This document shows, in pieces, positions 52,601 through 59,731 of a stretch of DNA of 64,000 bases (the stretch's first letter is position 1; every line of letters starts with the position of its first letter). Source of the stretch: Acidovorax sp. sif1233 (GTDB lineage Bacteria; Pseudomonadota; Gammaproteobacteria; Burkholderiales; Burkholderiaceae_C); assembly GCF_019218755.1 (NCBI RefSeq), contig NZ_JAHUWZ010000001.1, positions 744,001 to 808,000 on the forward strand, given 5' to 3'. Both the position numbers and the translations under genes were made by a program. The notes beneath the pieces are model-generated. The model was not told the origin of the DNA, made no database searches, and saw only the letters and a list, made by a program, of their open reading frames with translations.

Positions 52601-53824
52601 TCAGAGCGCCGCGCCCTGCAGCAGCCCGCGCGCGGCCAGGTTGGCGATGAAGGCCCGCAGGCCGAAGCGCCAGGGCGGCGCGCTCTCGCTGTGCGCCACG
52701 GTGTTGTGCAGCGCGCCCAGCCAGGCGCTCTGGATGCTGACCACGTCGCCCAGCTTGTGGGTGAAGCCGCCGCCGGGCTGGTCGCGGTCTTCGATGGGCG
52801 CGAACAGCGTGCCCAAAAAAAGCATGAAGCCGTCCGGGTACTGGTGCGCGGCCAGCGTCTGGGCCACCAGGTCGGCCGGGTCGCGGCTGATGCTGGCCAT
52901 GGTGTTGATGCCGCGCAGCGTGAAGCCGTCGGTGCCCGCCACGCGCAGGTGCACGGTCTCGTTGCGCACCTGGTCCAGCCCGAAGCCGGCGTCGAACAGC
53001 CGGATGAACGGGCCGATGGCGCACGAGGCGTTGTTGTCCTTGGCCTTGCCCAGCAGCAGCGCGCTGCGGCCCTCGATGTCGCGCAGGTTCACGTCGTTGC
53101 CCAGCGTGGCACCCACGATGGCGCCACGGCTGTTGACGGCCAGCACCACCTCGGGCTCGGGGTTGTTCCAGGCCGAATCGGCGCGGATGCCGATCTCCTC
53201 GCCCGTGCCCACCGATGCGAGCACCGGCGCCTTGGTGAAGACCTCGGCGTCGGGGCCAATGCCGACTTCGAGGTACTGCGACCACAGGCCTTTGTCCTGC
53301 AGCAGTGCCTTCAAGGCCATGGCCTGCTCCGAGCCCGGGCGAATGTCGGCCAGGCTCTCTCCGATGAGTCCCACCACCTGGCTGCGCAGGCCCTGGGCCC
53401 GGGCCGCGTCCCCGCGCGCCTGCTCTTCGATCACGCGCTCGATCAGGCTGGCCGCGAAGGTCACGCCAGCCGCCTTGACCACCTGCAGGTCGCAGGGGGC
53501 CAGCAGCCAGGGGCGGGACGTGTCGCGCACGCCATGCTGGCCGGTTTGGCTGTTGGCCAGCAGTTCGTCCACGCTGCACAGGTACTGGCCCTCGGCGGCT
53601 CCCACTGCCTCGGCGGGCGCGGGCGTGTCCAGCAGCGTGCTCATGGTGGGGTAGTGCCGGCTCAGGTCGAACACGCCACCGGTGCGCAGGGCCACCACCG
53701 CCGGGCCGGGCACGGCGCCGTGCACCCAGGCGCGGCCGACCAGGGTGCCGGCCAGGCCGTCGTCGGGAAGAATGTGGGCGCGCGCCGCCCCACCGGCCGC
53801 TGTGGCCGCTGTCGTTTCACTCAT
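52601..53824 (-). CDS. FAH-family 2-keto-3-deoxy-aldonate dehydratase (XylX/KdaD-like)
   Basis: 407 residues. The long FAH-fold version typical of XylX and KdaD: GLAGTLVGRAWVHG, GGVFDLSRHYPTMSTLL, metal-site WNNPEPEVVLAVNSRG, GNDVNLRDIEGRSALLLGKA and GDVVSIQSAWLGALHNTV. These enzymes dehydrate 2-keto-3-deoxypentonates to alpha-ketoglutarate semialdehyde (Weimberg-type route). Located between the dehydratase and the TRAP genes. No semialdehyde dehydrogenase is present in the window to finish the route. Confidence 0.87.
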   Translation of the reverse strand: MSETTAATAAGGAARAHILPDDGLAGTLVGRAWVHGAVPGPAVVALRTGGVFDLSRHYPTMSTLLDTPAPAEAVGAAEGQYLCSVDELLANSQTGQHGVRDTSRPWLLAPCDLQVVKAAGVTFAASLIERVIEEQARGDAARAQGLRSQVVGLIGESLADIRPGSEQAMALKALLQDKGLWSQYLEVGIGPDAEVFTKAPVLASVGTGEEIGIRADSAWNNPEPEVVLAVNSRGAIVGATLGNDVNLRDIEGRSALLLGKAKDNNASCAIGPFIRLFDAGFGLDQVRNETVHLRVAGTDGFTLRGINTMASISRDPADLVAQTLAAHQYPDGFMLFLGTLFAPIEDRDQPGGGFTHKLGDVVSIQSAWLGALHNTVAHSESAPPWRFGLRAFIANLAARGLLQGAAL

Positions 53825-53881
53825 GGGAGTTCCTTGGAAAAGAGTTCTGAATCGGTGCCGCGCCCGCCCAGGCGCAGCGTC

Positions 53882-55663
53882 TCAATGGTTGTGGCGCGGC
53901 GTGTGTTCGGAAATGCACCGGTAGTCCAGCGCAAAGTCGAGCGTCGCGCCATCCACCAGCTGGCCGGTCTTCTCGCGGTACAGCGCCTCCCAGGGCGACT
54001 GGCTTTTGGGAACAGGCGGCGCGGGCAGTTCGCGGCGGCGGCGCTCGATCTCCTCGGGGGCCACCAGCGCGTCGCACCGGCCGGCGTTCAGGTCGATGCG
54101 GACCATGTCGCCGCTGTGCAGCCAGGACAGGCCCCCGCCCACCGCGCTTTCGGGGGAGACATTCAAAATCGACGGGCTGTCGGCCGTGCCCGACTGGCGC
54201 CCGTCGCCCAGCGTGGGCAGCGTGTTGATGCCGCGGCGGATCAGCGCGTCGGGCGGCTGCATGTTGACCACCTCGGCCGAGCCGGGCCAGCCGATGGGGC
54301 CCGCGCCGCGCATCACCAGGATGCAGCCTTCGTCGATGCCGAGCGACGGGTCGTTGATGCGCGCGTGGTAGTCGTCCGCGCCTTCGAACACCACGGCGCG
54401 TGCTTCGAAGATGCCTTCCGCGCCCGGTTGGCTCAGGTAGCGCTGGCGGAAGGACTCGGAGATCACCGAGGTCTTCAGGATGCCGAAGTCGAACAGGTTG
54501 CCGTGCAGTACCAAAAAGCCGGCTTTTTCCATCAGCGGTGCGTTGAACGGGAAGATCACCTCGCGGTCGCGCGTCTCGCGGCCCTGCAGGTTGTCGGCCA
54601 GTGCCTTGCCGGTCACGCTCAAGGCATCGGCATGCAGGCGGCCCGCCTGCTGCAGCTCCCACATCAGCGCGGGCACGCCCCCGGCGCGGAAGAACCTCTC
54701 GCCCAGGTATTTGCCGGCTGGCTGCATGTTCAGCAGCAGGGGCAGGTCGTAGGCATGCTGTGTCCAGTCCTCGGGGCGCAGGTCCACGCCCGCGTGGCGC
54801 GCCATGGCCATGATGTGCACCTGCGCGTTGCTGCTGCCCCCCGCCACGCTGACCACGGCCAGCGCGTTGAGAAAACTCTCGCGGGTGAGGATGCGTGAAG
54901 GGCGCAGGTCCTCGTAGGCCATGTCCACGATGCGCCGCCCGGTCTCGTACGCCATCTGCCCGCGTTCGCGGTAGGGCGCCGGAATGGCGGCGCAGCCCGG
55001 CAGCGAGAGGCCCAGCGCCTCGGCCACCGCGTTCATGGTCGATGCGGTGCCCATGGTGTTGCAGTGGCCGGCCGACGGCGCGCTGCTGCAGGCGCGCTGC
55101 AGGAATTCTTCCTCGTCGATGTCGCCCGCGGCCAGCTGGCGGCGGCTGCGCCAGATCACGGTGCCCGAGCCCACCAGTTCTCCATCGTGCCAGCCGTCCA
55201 GCATGGGGCCGCCCGAGAGCACGATGGCCGGGATGTCCACCGTGGACGCCGCCATGATGCCCGCCGGGGTCGTCTTGTCGCAGCCGGTGGTCAGCACCAC
55301 CGCGTCGATGGGGTAGCCGTACAGGATCTCCACCAGCCCCAGGTAGGCCAGGTTGCGGTCCAGCGCGGCGGTGGGGCGGCGGCAGTTCTCGAAGATGGGG
55401 TGCACCGGGAACTCCATCGGGATGCCCCCGGCGTCGCGGATGCCCTCGCGCACGCGCCGCGCCAGGTCCACATGGATGCGGTTGCAGGGCGACAGGTCGC
55501 TGCCGGTCTGCGCGATGCCGATGATGGGGCGGCCCGAGCGCAGCTCCTCGGGCGTGAGCCCGTAGTTCATGAAGCGTTCGAGGTAGAGCGCGGTCATGTC
55601 CGAGCGTGCGGGGTCGGCAAACCACTCGCGGGAGCGGAAGGGGCGGCGGGGTGTTTTGGTCAT
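53882..55663 (-). CDS. IlvD/Edd-family sugar-acid dehydratase
   Basis: 593 residues. Fe-S cluster ligands are Cys60 (GSDLSPCNR), Cys128 (TTGCDKTTPAG) and Cys201 (GHCNTMGTAS), with Lys130 as the expected carbamylated Mg ligand. The N terminus RSREWFADPARSDMTALYLE and GRPIIGIAQTGSDLSPCN (in parts) fit the pentonate/hexonate dehydratase branch (L-arabinonate, D-xylonate, galactonate) rather than IlvD itself. Turns an aldonate into its 2-keto-3-deoxy form. Start at MTKTPRRPF; an earlier ATG at 55732 is inside the upstream gap. Confidence 0.92.
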   Translation of the reverse strand: MTKTPRRPFRSREWFADPARSDMTALYLERFMNYGLTPEELRSGRPIIGIAQTGSDLSPCNRIHVDLARRVREGIRDAGGIPMEFPVHPIFENCRRPTAALDRNLAYLGLVEILYGYPIDAVVLTTGCDKTTPAGIMAASTVDIPAIVLSGGPMLDGWHDGELVGSGTVIWRSRRQLAAGDIDEEEFLQRACSSAPSAGHCNTMGTASTMNAVAEALGLSLPGCAAIPAPYRERGQMAYETGRRIVDMAYEDLRPSRILTRESFLNALAVVSVAGGSSNAQVHIMAMARHAGVDLRPEDWTQHAYDLPLLLNMQPAGKYLGERFFRAGGVPALMWELQQAGRLHADALSVTGKALADNLQGRETRDREVIFPFNAPLMEKAGFLVLHGNLFDFGILKTSVISESFRQRYLSQPGAEGIFEARAVVFEGADDYHARINDPSLGIDEGCILVMRGAGPIGWPGSAEVVNMQPPDALIRRGINTLPTLGDGRQSGTADSPSILNVSPESAVGGGLSWLHSGDMVRIDLNAGRCDALVAPEEIERRRRELPAPPVPKSQSPWEALYREKTGQLVDGATLDFALDYRCISEHTPRHNH

Positions 55664-55726
55664 GGATCGCGATGTGTCAGCAGGCGGGAAGGGCGCTGCA
55701 ACAGGGGTTGGCATGTTTGACTCGAA

Positions 55727-55796
55727 CCACAAACCGTTCGGGCTGAGCCCGTCGAAGCCTCGCGCGGCGCTTCGGCCGCTCGGTGAACGGTTGTGG
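55727..55796. repeat. Long imperfect inverted repeat between dctP and the dehydratase gene
   Basis: The left arm begins CCACAAACCGTTCGGGCTGA and the right arm ends GGTGAACGGTTGTGG; outer arms pair almost perfectly and inner arms (CGAAGCC and GCGCTTCGG) also pair. The GGGCTGAGCCCGTCGAAG part resembles repetitive palindromes common in many proteobacteria. In RNA it would make a large hairpin in the operon. Confidence 0.65.
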
Positions 55797-55809
55797 CGGA
55801 GCAGAAAAG

Positions 55810-56817
55810 TTACTTGCCGCCCCGCACCTTGGCAAGTTCGGCGTTCATTTCGCCGGTAGTTTCCTCGCCGAATTCCTTGGCGTACTTGGCCAGCACCGGC
55901 TGCAGCTTGGTGCGCATCTTGGCCTGCTCGGCCGGGGCCAGTTCGGTCACCTGCATGCCCACTTTCTTGAGCTCGCCCAGCGCCTTGTCGCTGAACGCAC
56001 GGATGGTCTTGCGCTCGAACAGGGTGGCTTCGCGCGCGGCGTCCTGCACGATCTTCTGCTCCTGCGCCGACAGCCCATCCCAGGTCTTCTTGGACATCAG
56101 CAGCACCCAGGCGCTGTACATGTGGCGCGACAGCACCAGGTGCTTTTGCACTTCATAGAACTTGCTCGACAGGATGGTGGCGGGCGGGTTCTCCTGCCCG
56201 TCCACCGCGGCCTGCTCCATGGCCGAGTACAGCTCGGTGAAGGGCATGGGCGTGGCGTTGGCACCCAGGGCGTTGAAGGTGTCCAGGAACAGCGGGCTCT
56301 GGATCACGCGCAGCTTCAGGCCCGCCAGGTCTTCCGCCTTGGTGATGGCGCGGCGCGAGTTGGTCACGTGGCGAAAGCCGTTCTCCCAGAAGCCCAGGCC
56401 CACCAGGCCCTTTTCGGGCAGCTTGGCCAGCAGCTTCTGGCCGAACGGGCCGTCGAGCACCGCGTCGGCCTCCTGCTCGTTGTTGAAAGTGAGCGGCAGG
56501 TTCAGCACGCCGAAGGGTTTGATCAGCGCCATCAGCGTGGAGCTGTCGGGCACCGTCATCTCCAGCGTGCCGCCGCGCAGTGCCGAGGTCATGCTCACGT
56601 CGTTGCCCAGGGAGCCGCTGGCGTACAGCTTGGCCACCAGCTTGCCGCCGCTTTTGGCAGAGAGCTGCTCGGCAAAGTGCTTGACGGCCTGCGCCTGGGG
56701 GTGGTCGTCGTTCAGGCCGATGCCGACCTTGAACACGTGGTCCTTGATCTGCGCCGACACGGGTGCGGCCACGGCGGCCAGGATCGTGGCCGCCAGGGCC
56801 AGGGCTTTGAATTGCAT
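55810..56817 (-). CDS. TRAP transporter substrate-binding protein (DctP)
   Basis: 335 residues. Signal peptide 1-22 (QFKALALAATILAAVAAPVS then A-Q). DctP fold: FKVGIGLNDDHPQAQAVKHF (in part), AKLYASGSLGNDVSMTSALR, LKLRVIQSPLFLDTFNALGA and MPFTELYSAMEQAAVDGQEN. The conserved Arg in LKLRVIQSP binds the ligand carboxylate, so the substrate is an acid, consistent with the dehydratases of the cluster. GGAG lies 9 nt before the ATG. First gene of the operon. Confidence 0.94.
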   Translation of the reverse strand: MQFKALALAATILAAVAAPVSAQIKDHVFKVGIGLNDDHPQAQAVKHFAEQLSAKSGGKLVAKLYASGSLGNDVSMTSALRGGTLEMTVPDSSTLMALIKPFGVLNLPLTFNNEQEADAVLDGPFGQKLLAKLPEKGLVGLGFWENGFRHVTNSRRAITKAEDLAGLKLRVIQSPLFLDTFNALGANATPMPFTELYSAMEQAAVDGQENPPATILSSKFYEVQKHLVLSRHMYSAWVLLMSKKTWDGLSAQEQKIVQDAAREATLFERKTIRAFSDKALGELKKVGMQVTELAPAEQAKMRTKLQPVLAKYAKEFGEETTGEMNAELAKVRGGK

Positions 56818-56966
56818 GGTGTTTGTCTCCGGATATGGAATGGCTGGGGCACGGTGGGGCACGGCCAAAAAACGGTCCACCGGCGCCATCGGGTCTCTGC
56901 GGGACCCTCCCGACGCAGGCGAGAGATTAGGTTTCGCGGGGCGCGGGGTCCACTCACTTTTTTGCT

Positions 56967-56985
56967 AGCATCCATTCCAAATGCT
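56967..56985. promoter_or_regulatory. LysR-type dyad upstream of the sugar-acid operon regulator
   Basis: AGCAT (56967-56971), nine bases, ATGCT (56981-56985): a perfect 5-bp inverted repeat of T-N11-A type. It is 12-30 nt before the LysR start and 150-168 nt before dctP. Confidence 0.45.
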
Positions 56986-56996
56986 GATGACTTGCC

Positions 56997-57965
56997 GTGG
57001 CCTCCACCCCCGTGTCGGGTAAACCCTTGTCGATGGCGCAGGCCTGCGCGCGGCTGCGCTTTCGGCACCTGCAGTTCCTGGACATCCTCGGCCAGACGCG
57101 CAACCTGCGCCTGACGGCCGAGCAGATGCACATCACGCAGCCGGCGGCCACCAAGATCCTGATGGACATCGAGGACATCCTGGAGGCGCGGCTCTTCGAG
57201 CGCCTGTCGCGCGGCATGCGGCCCAACGAACTGGGCCTGTTCACGCTGCGCTACGCGGCCAGCGCGCTCGCCGGGCACCGCAAGTTCGTCGATGAGTTCA
57301 ATGCACTCAAGGAGGGCGGCCACGGCCACCTGGCGATCGGCGCCATCACGGGATCGGCCGCGCACGTGCTGACGGCGTCGGTGGCCGAGATCCAGCGCCT
57401 GCGCCCGCTGCTGGTGCTCAAGGTGCTGGAGCAAAGCAGCGACCAGCTGATCGTGTGGCTGGCCGAGCGCAAGATCGACCTGATGATCGGGCGCTTCACC
57501 GACGACGCGCACCGCACGCAATTCCACTACGAACGCCTGTCCAGCGAGCCGCTGCTGGTGGTGGGCGGCCTGCACCACCCCCTGCGCGGCGCGCGCGACC
57601 TGGACATGGCCGAGCTGTCGCACTGGCCGTGGATCCTGTACCCCGCGTCCACCGCGGTGCGCAAGGTGTCGGACGACATCTTCGGGCGGAGCGGCCTGGC
57701 ACTCGGCTCGGGCGTGGTGGAGACCCCGTCGTTCCTGTTCGCGCTGGAGATGATGCAGGCCACCGACATGCTGTCGCTGCAGCCCCAGGCGCTGGTGGAG
57801 CGCTACATCGCCAAGGGCCTGCTGGCCCGCATCCCCGTGGACCTGCCGGACCGCATGCCCGACTACGGCCTCATCACCCGGCTGGGGGAGCCGCCCACGC
57901 CCGCCATGCAGGCCTTCACCGACGTGCTGCGCGAGGTGGCGAACCCGGTGACCGATGCGCCGTGA
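56997..57965 (+). CDS. LysR-family regulator of the sugar-acid cluster (GbpR-like)
   Basis: 322 residues. HTH region: RHLQFLDILGQTRNLRLTAE and QPAATKILMDIEDILEARLF; effector-binding domain with GHGHLAIGAITGSAAHV and LIVWLAERKIDLMIGRF. This form (N-terminal extension, RLTAEQMHITQPAATK) resembles LysR proteins of the GbpR type that control sugar uptake operons. GTG start at 56997. Divergent from dctP with 179 bp between them; likely effector is the sugar acid or a 2-keto-3-deoxy product. Confidence 0.91.
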   Translation: MASTPVSGKPLSMAQACARLRFRHLQFLDILGQTRNLRLTAEQMHITQPAATKILMDIEDILEARLFERLSRGMRPNELGLFTLRYAASALAGHRKFVDEFNALKEGGHGHLAIGAITGSAAHVLTASVAEIQRLRPLLVLKVLEQSSDQLIVWLAERKIDLMIGRFTDDAHRTQFHYERLSSEPLLVVGGLHHPLRGARDLDMAELSHWPWILYPASTAVRKVSDDIFGRSGLALGSGVVETPSFLFALEMMQATDMLSLQPQALVERYIAKGLLARIPVDLPDRMPDYGLITRLGEPPTPAMQAFTDVLREVANPVTDAP

Positions 57966-57990
57966 CGGGGGGGCTGGCGCCGGCCGCCGT

Positions 57991-58009
57991 CAATAACCAG
58001 CGGTTATTG
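57991..58009. promoter_or_regulatory. Perfect hairpin-type dyad after the LysR gene
   Basis: CAATAACC, AGC, GGTTATTG: 8-bp perfect stem with a 3-nt loop, 26 nt after the LysR stop and 80 nt before the next ATG. No T-run follows, so it is either a weak terminator or a protein-binding site for the next gene. Confidence 0.45.
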
Positions 58010-58088
58010 AAAATGCATGCTCCCGCCTCCGTGCCGGGGCCGTTATGCTCTGCGCCCTTTCCCTGAATCTTCTGCGACCCTTTTCCCC

Positions 58089-58571
58089 ATGCAAGACACC
58101 CCCGACACGCCCGACACCATCCAGGAGCCTCGCCGTTGGAGCGACGGCCAATGGACCGCGCAGGTCATCAAGAACGAAGACGACGACGGCTGGGCCGTGT
58201 CCATGACGCTCAAGGGCGAGACGGAGCCCGCGCTGGTCGGCCCCTGGACGATGGGACGCGACAAGAAGAACCCCAAGCCGCTCGATGTCTCGGCCTTCCA
58301 CACCCTGGTCAAGACCGCCAGCGAGGTGTTGCGCCGCCACGAGCAGCAGTTGCATGCACAACTCCACAAGAACGTCGCGGTCACGGTCAATGGCCAGCGC
58401 CTGCGCGTGCAACTGGCCATCGTGCCCGACGAAGAGGGCGCCACGGCCACCCTGAGCGCCCAGGATGAACTGGGCGAGGAACTGGCGCGCGTGCCCGTGC
58501 CGCCCACGTTCAAGCTCACGCCCGCCAGTGCCACCGCCTGGGCCGAAGCCGGGTTCGAACGGCCCCGCTGA
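58089..58571 (+). CDS. Conserved protein of unknown function
   Basis: 160 residues from ATG 58089 (MQDTPDTPDTIQEP). Soluble, no signal peptide or membrane helix. WSDGQWTAQVIKNEDDDGWA, GPWTMGRDKKNPKPLD and TLVKTASEVLRRHEQQLHAQ are its most distinctive stretches; the centre looks alpha/beta. I recognise no family. An upstream in-frame ATG at 58017 overlaps the dyad region and is less likely. Located between the sugar-acid regulator and the FMN riboswitch. Confidence 0.75.
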   Translation: MQDTPDTPDTIQEPRRWSDGQWTAQVIKNEDDDGWAVSMTLKGETEPALVGPWTMGRDKKNPKPLDVSAFHTLVKTASEVLRRHEQQLHAQLHKNVAVTVNGQRLRVQLAIVPDEEGATATLSAQDELGEELARVPVPPTFKLTPASATAWAEAGFERPR

Positions 58572-58618
58572 CGGTGCAGGCAATTGCCTGGGCGACGGCC
58601 CGCCCCGCGGGTAACCCC

Positions 58619-58624
58619 TAGAAT
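58619..58624 (+). promoter_or_regulatory. Likely -10 element before the FMN riboswitch
   Basis: TAGAAT about 36 nt upstream of the riboswitch start. No good -35 hexamer is visible, so this is tentative. Confidence 0.4.
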
Positions 58625-58659
58625 CGCGCCGCTGGCCTCCAACAGCTTGTGGGGGCCGG

Positions 58660-58834
58660 CAGCGTTCTCAGGGCGGGGCGGAATTCCCCACCGGCGGTAT
58701 CTGCGGGTGGCTGTTGCTACAGCCGCACCGCAGCAGCCCGCGAGCGCCCGGGCCGCGCCAGGCATGGCGGCGGCCCGGGGTCAGCAGATCTGGTGCGATG
58801 CCAGAGCCGACGGTCACAGTCCGGATGAAAGAGA
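58660..58834 (+). ncRNA. FMN riboswitch (RFN element)
   Basis: The conserved elements occur in order: GCGTTCTCAGGGCGGGG, AATTCCCCACCGGCGGTA, AGCCCGCGAGCGCC, GGTCAGCAGATCTGGTG, CCAGAGCCGACGGTCACAGT and CCGGATGAAAGAG. The variable arm is the GC-rich stem near 58745-58780. Binds flavin mononucleotide and turns down the downstream gene. The next 207 bp to ribH (58835-59041) are GC-rich non-coding sequence and hold the expression platform; I could not decide between terminator and ribosome-site sequestering. Confidence 0.97.
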
Positions 58835-59041
58835 TCGCGAAGCCATGGCCGCCCATCGGGATGGGTGCCCGTGTGCAGTGGTGCGGGTGTTCGCTGGTGC
58901 GGGCGGGCGGGCGCGGTTTGCCGTGCGCGCCGCCGTGCGGCTGCCCGGGCCCGGCGCGCGGGTGCCTGCTTGCCGTTGTGGTGTGCCCTGTTCGCGCGCG
59001 CCCTGATTCTGGTAATCCTTTTCTTTGCTACGAGAAAATCC

Positions 59042-59572
59042 ATGAATCAGTCCTTCCATTCCCACCATGCCGCCGCTGCCAATGCCGAACAAGGCCGTGC
59101 AGACTCCGCGCGCCGCAGCGAACGCGTTGCGGTCATCTGCGCCGGCTGGCACCGGGACATCGTCCACCAGGCCCGCGACGCCGCCGTGGCGGAGTTCGCC
59201 CGCAACGGCCTGGCTGCGAGCCAGATCGAGCAGTTCGAGGTGCCTGGCGCCTTCGAGATCCCGCTGCTGGCCAAGCGCCTGGCGCAAAGCGGCCGCTACG
59301 ACGCCATCGTGGCCTGCGCGCTGGTGGTCAACGGCGGCATCTACCGCCACGAGTTCGTGACCACCGCCGTCATCGACGGCCTGATGCGCGTGCAGCTGGA
59401 CACCGAGGTGCCCGTGATGTCCGCCGTGCTCACGCCGCGTGACTTCCACGAGCATGAAGACCATCTGAAGTTCTTCCGCGAGCATTTCGTGAAGAAGGGC
59501 ACGGAGGTGGCCGACGCGTGCCTGCGCACCATGGCGCAGTTCAAGGCGCTGGAAGCGGCGCACGGCGACTGA
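59042..59572 (+). CDS. ribH: 6,7-dimethyl-8-ribityllumazine synthase, type II
   Basis: Condenses the pyrimidinedione with dihydroxybutanone phosphate, the penultimate step to riboflavin. 176 residues. AVICAGWHRDIVHQARD, FEVPGAFEIPLLAKRL and the catalytic His103 in NGGIYRHEFV fit the RibH2-type (decameric) enzymes of alpha/betaproteobacteria rather than the icosahedral type I. Single gene controlled by the FMN riboswitch upstream; no other rib genes nearby. Start ATG 59042; N-terminal 27 residues are extra and poorly conserved. Confidence 0.93.
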   Translation: MNQSFHSHHAAAANAEQGRADSARRSERVAVICAGWHRDIVHQARDAAVAEFARNGLAASQIEQFEVPGAFEIPLLAKRLAQSGRYDAIVACALVVNGGIYRHEFVTTAVIDGLMRVQLDTEVPVMSAVLTPRDFHEHEDHLKFFREHFVKKGTEVADACLRTMAQFKALEAAHGD

Positions 59573-59639
59573 CCGGCCGCAGAGGGTGGCCTGGCGCGCT
59601 GGCGGGGCCGCGCGCCATGGCACCGGAACAGGCTCAGGT

Positions 59640-59697
59640 CGCTATTAAAAACATAGCTGTTTGCGCTGGATGGTTGGGCGTTAGAGGTCGTTTTGAT
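59640..59697 (+). repeat. Dispersed intergenic repeat, copy 7
   Basis: CGCTATTAAAAACATAGCTG, TTTGCGCTGGATGGTTGGGC, GTTAGAGGTCGTTTTGA. ATAGCTG-TTTGCGCT sub-variant, related to copy 5. Located between convergent ribH and chemoreceptor genes. Confidence 0.7.
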
Positions 59698-59731
59698 TCA
59701 ATTTTCTTCGACCCCCGGCCCGCCCGTCCTG

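Noticed and set aside
59573..59731. A tRNA or other structured RNA after ribH
   Set aside because: No cloverleaf could be drawn; the region is explained by a dispersed-repeat copy.
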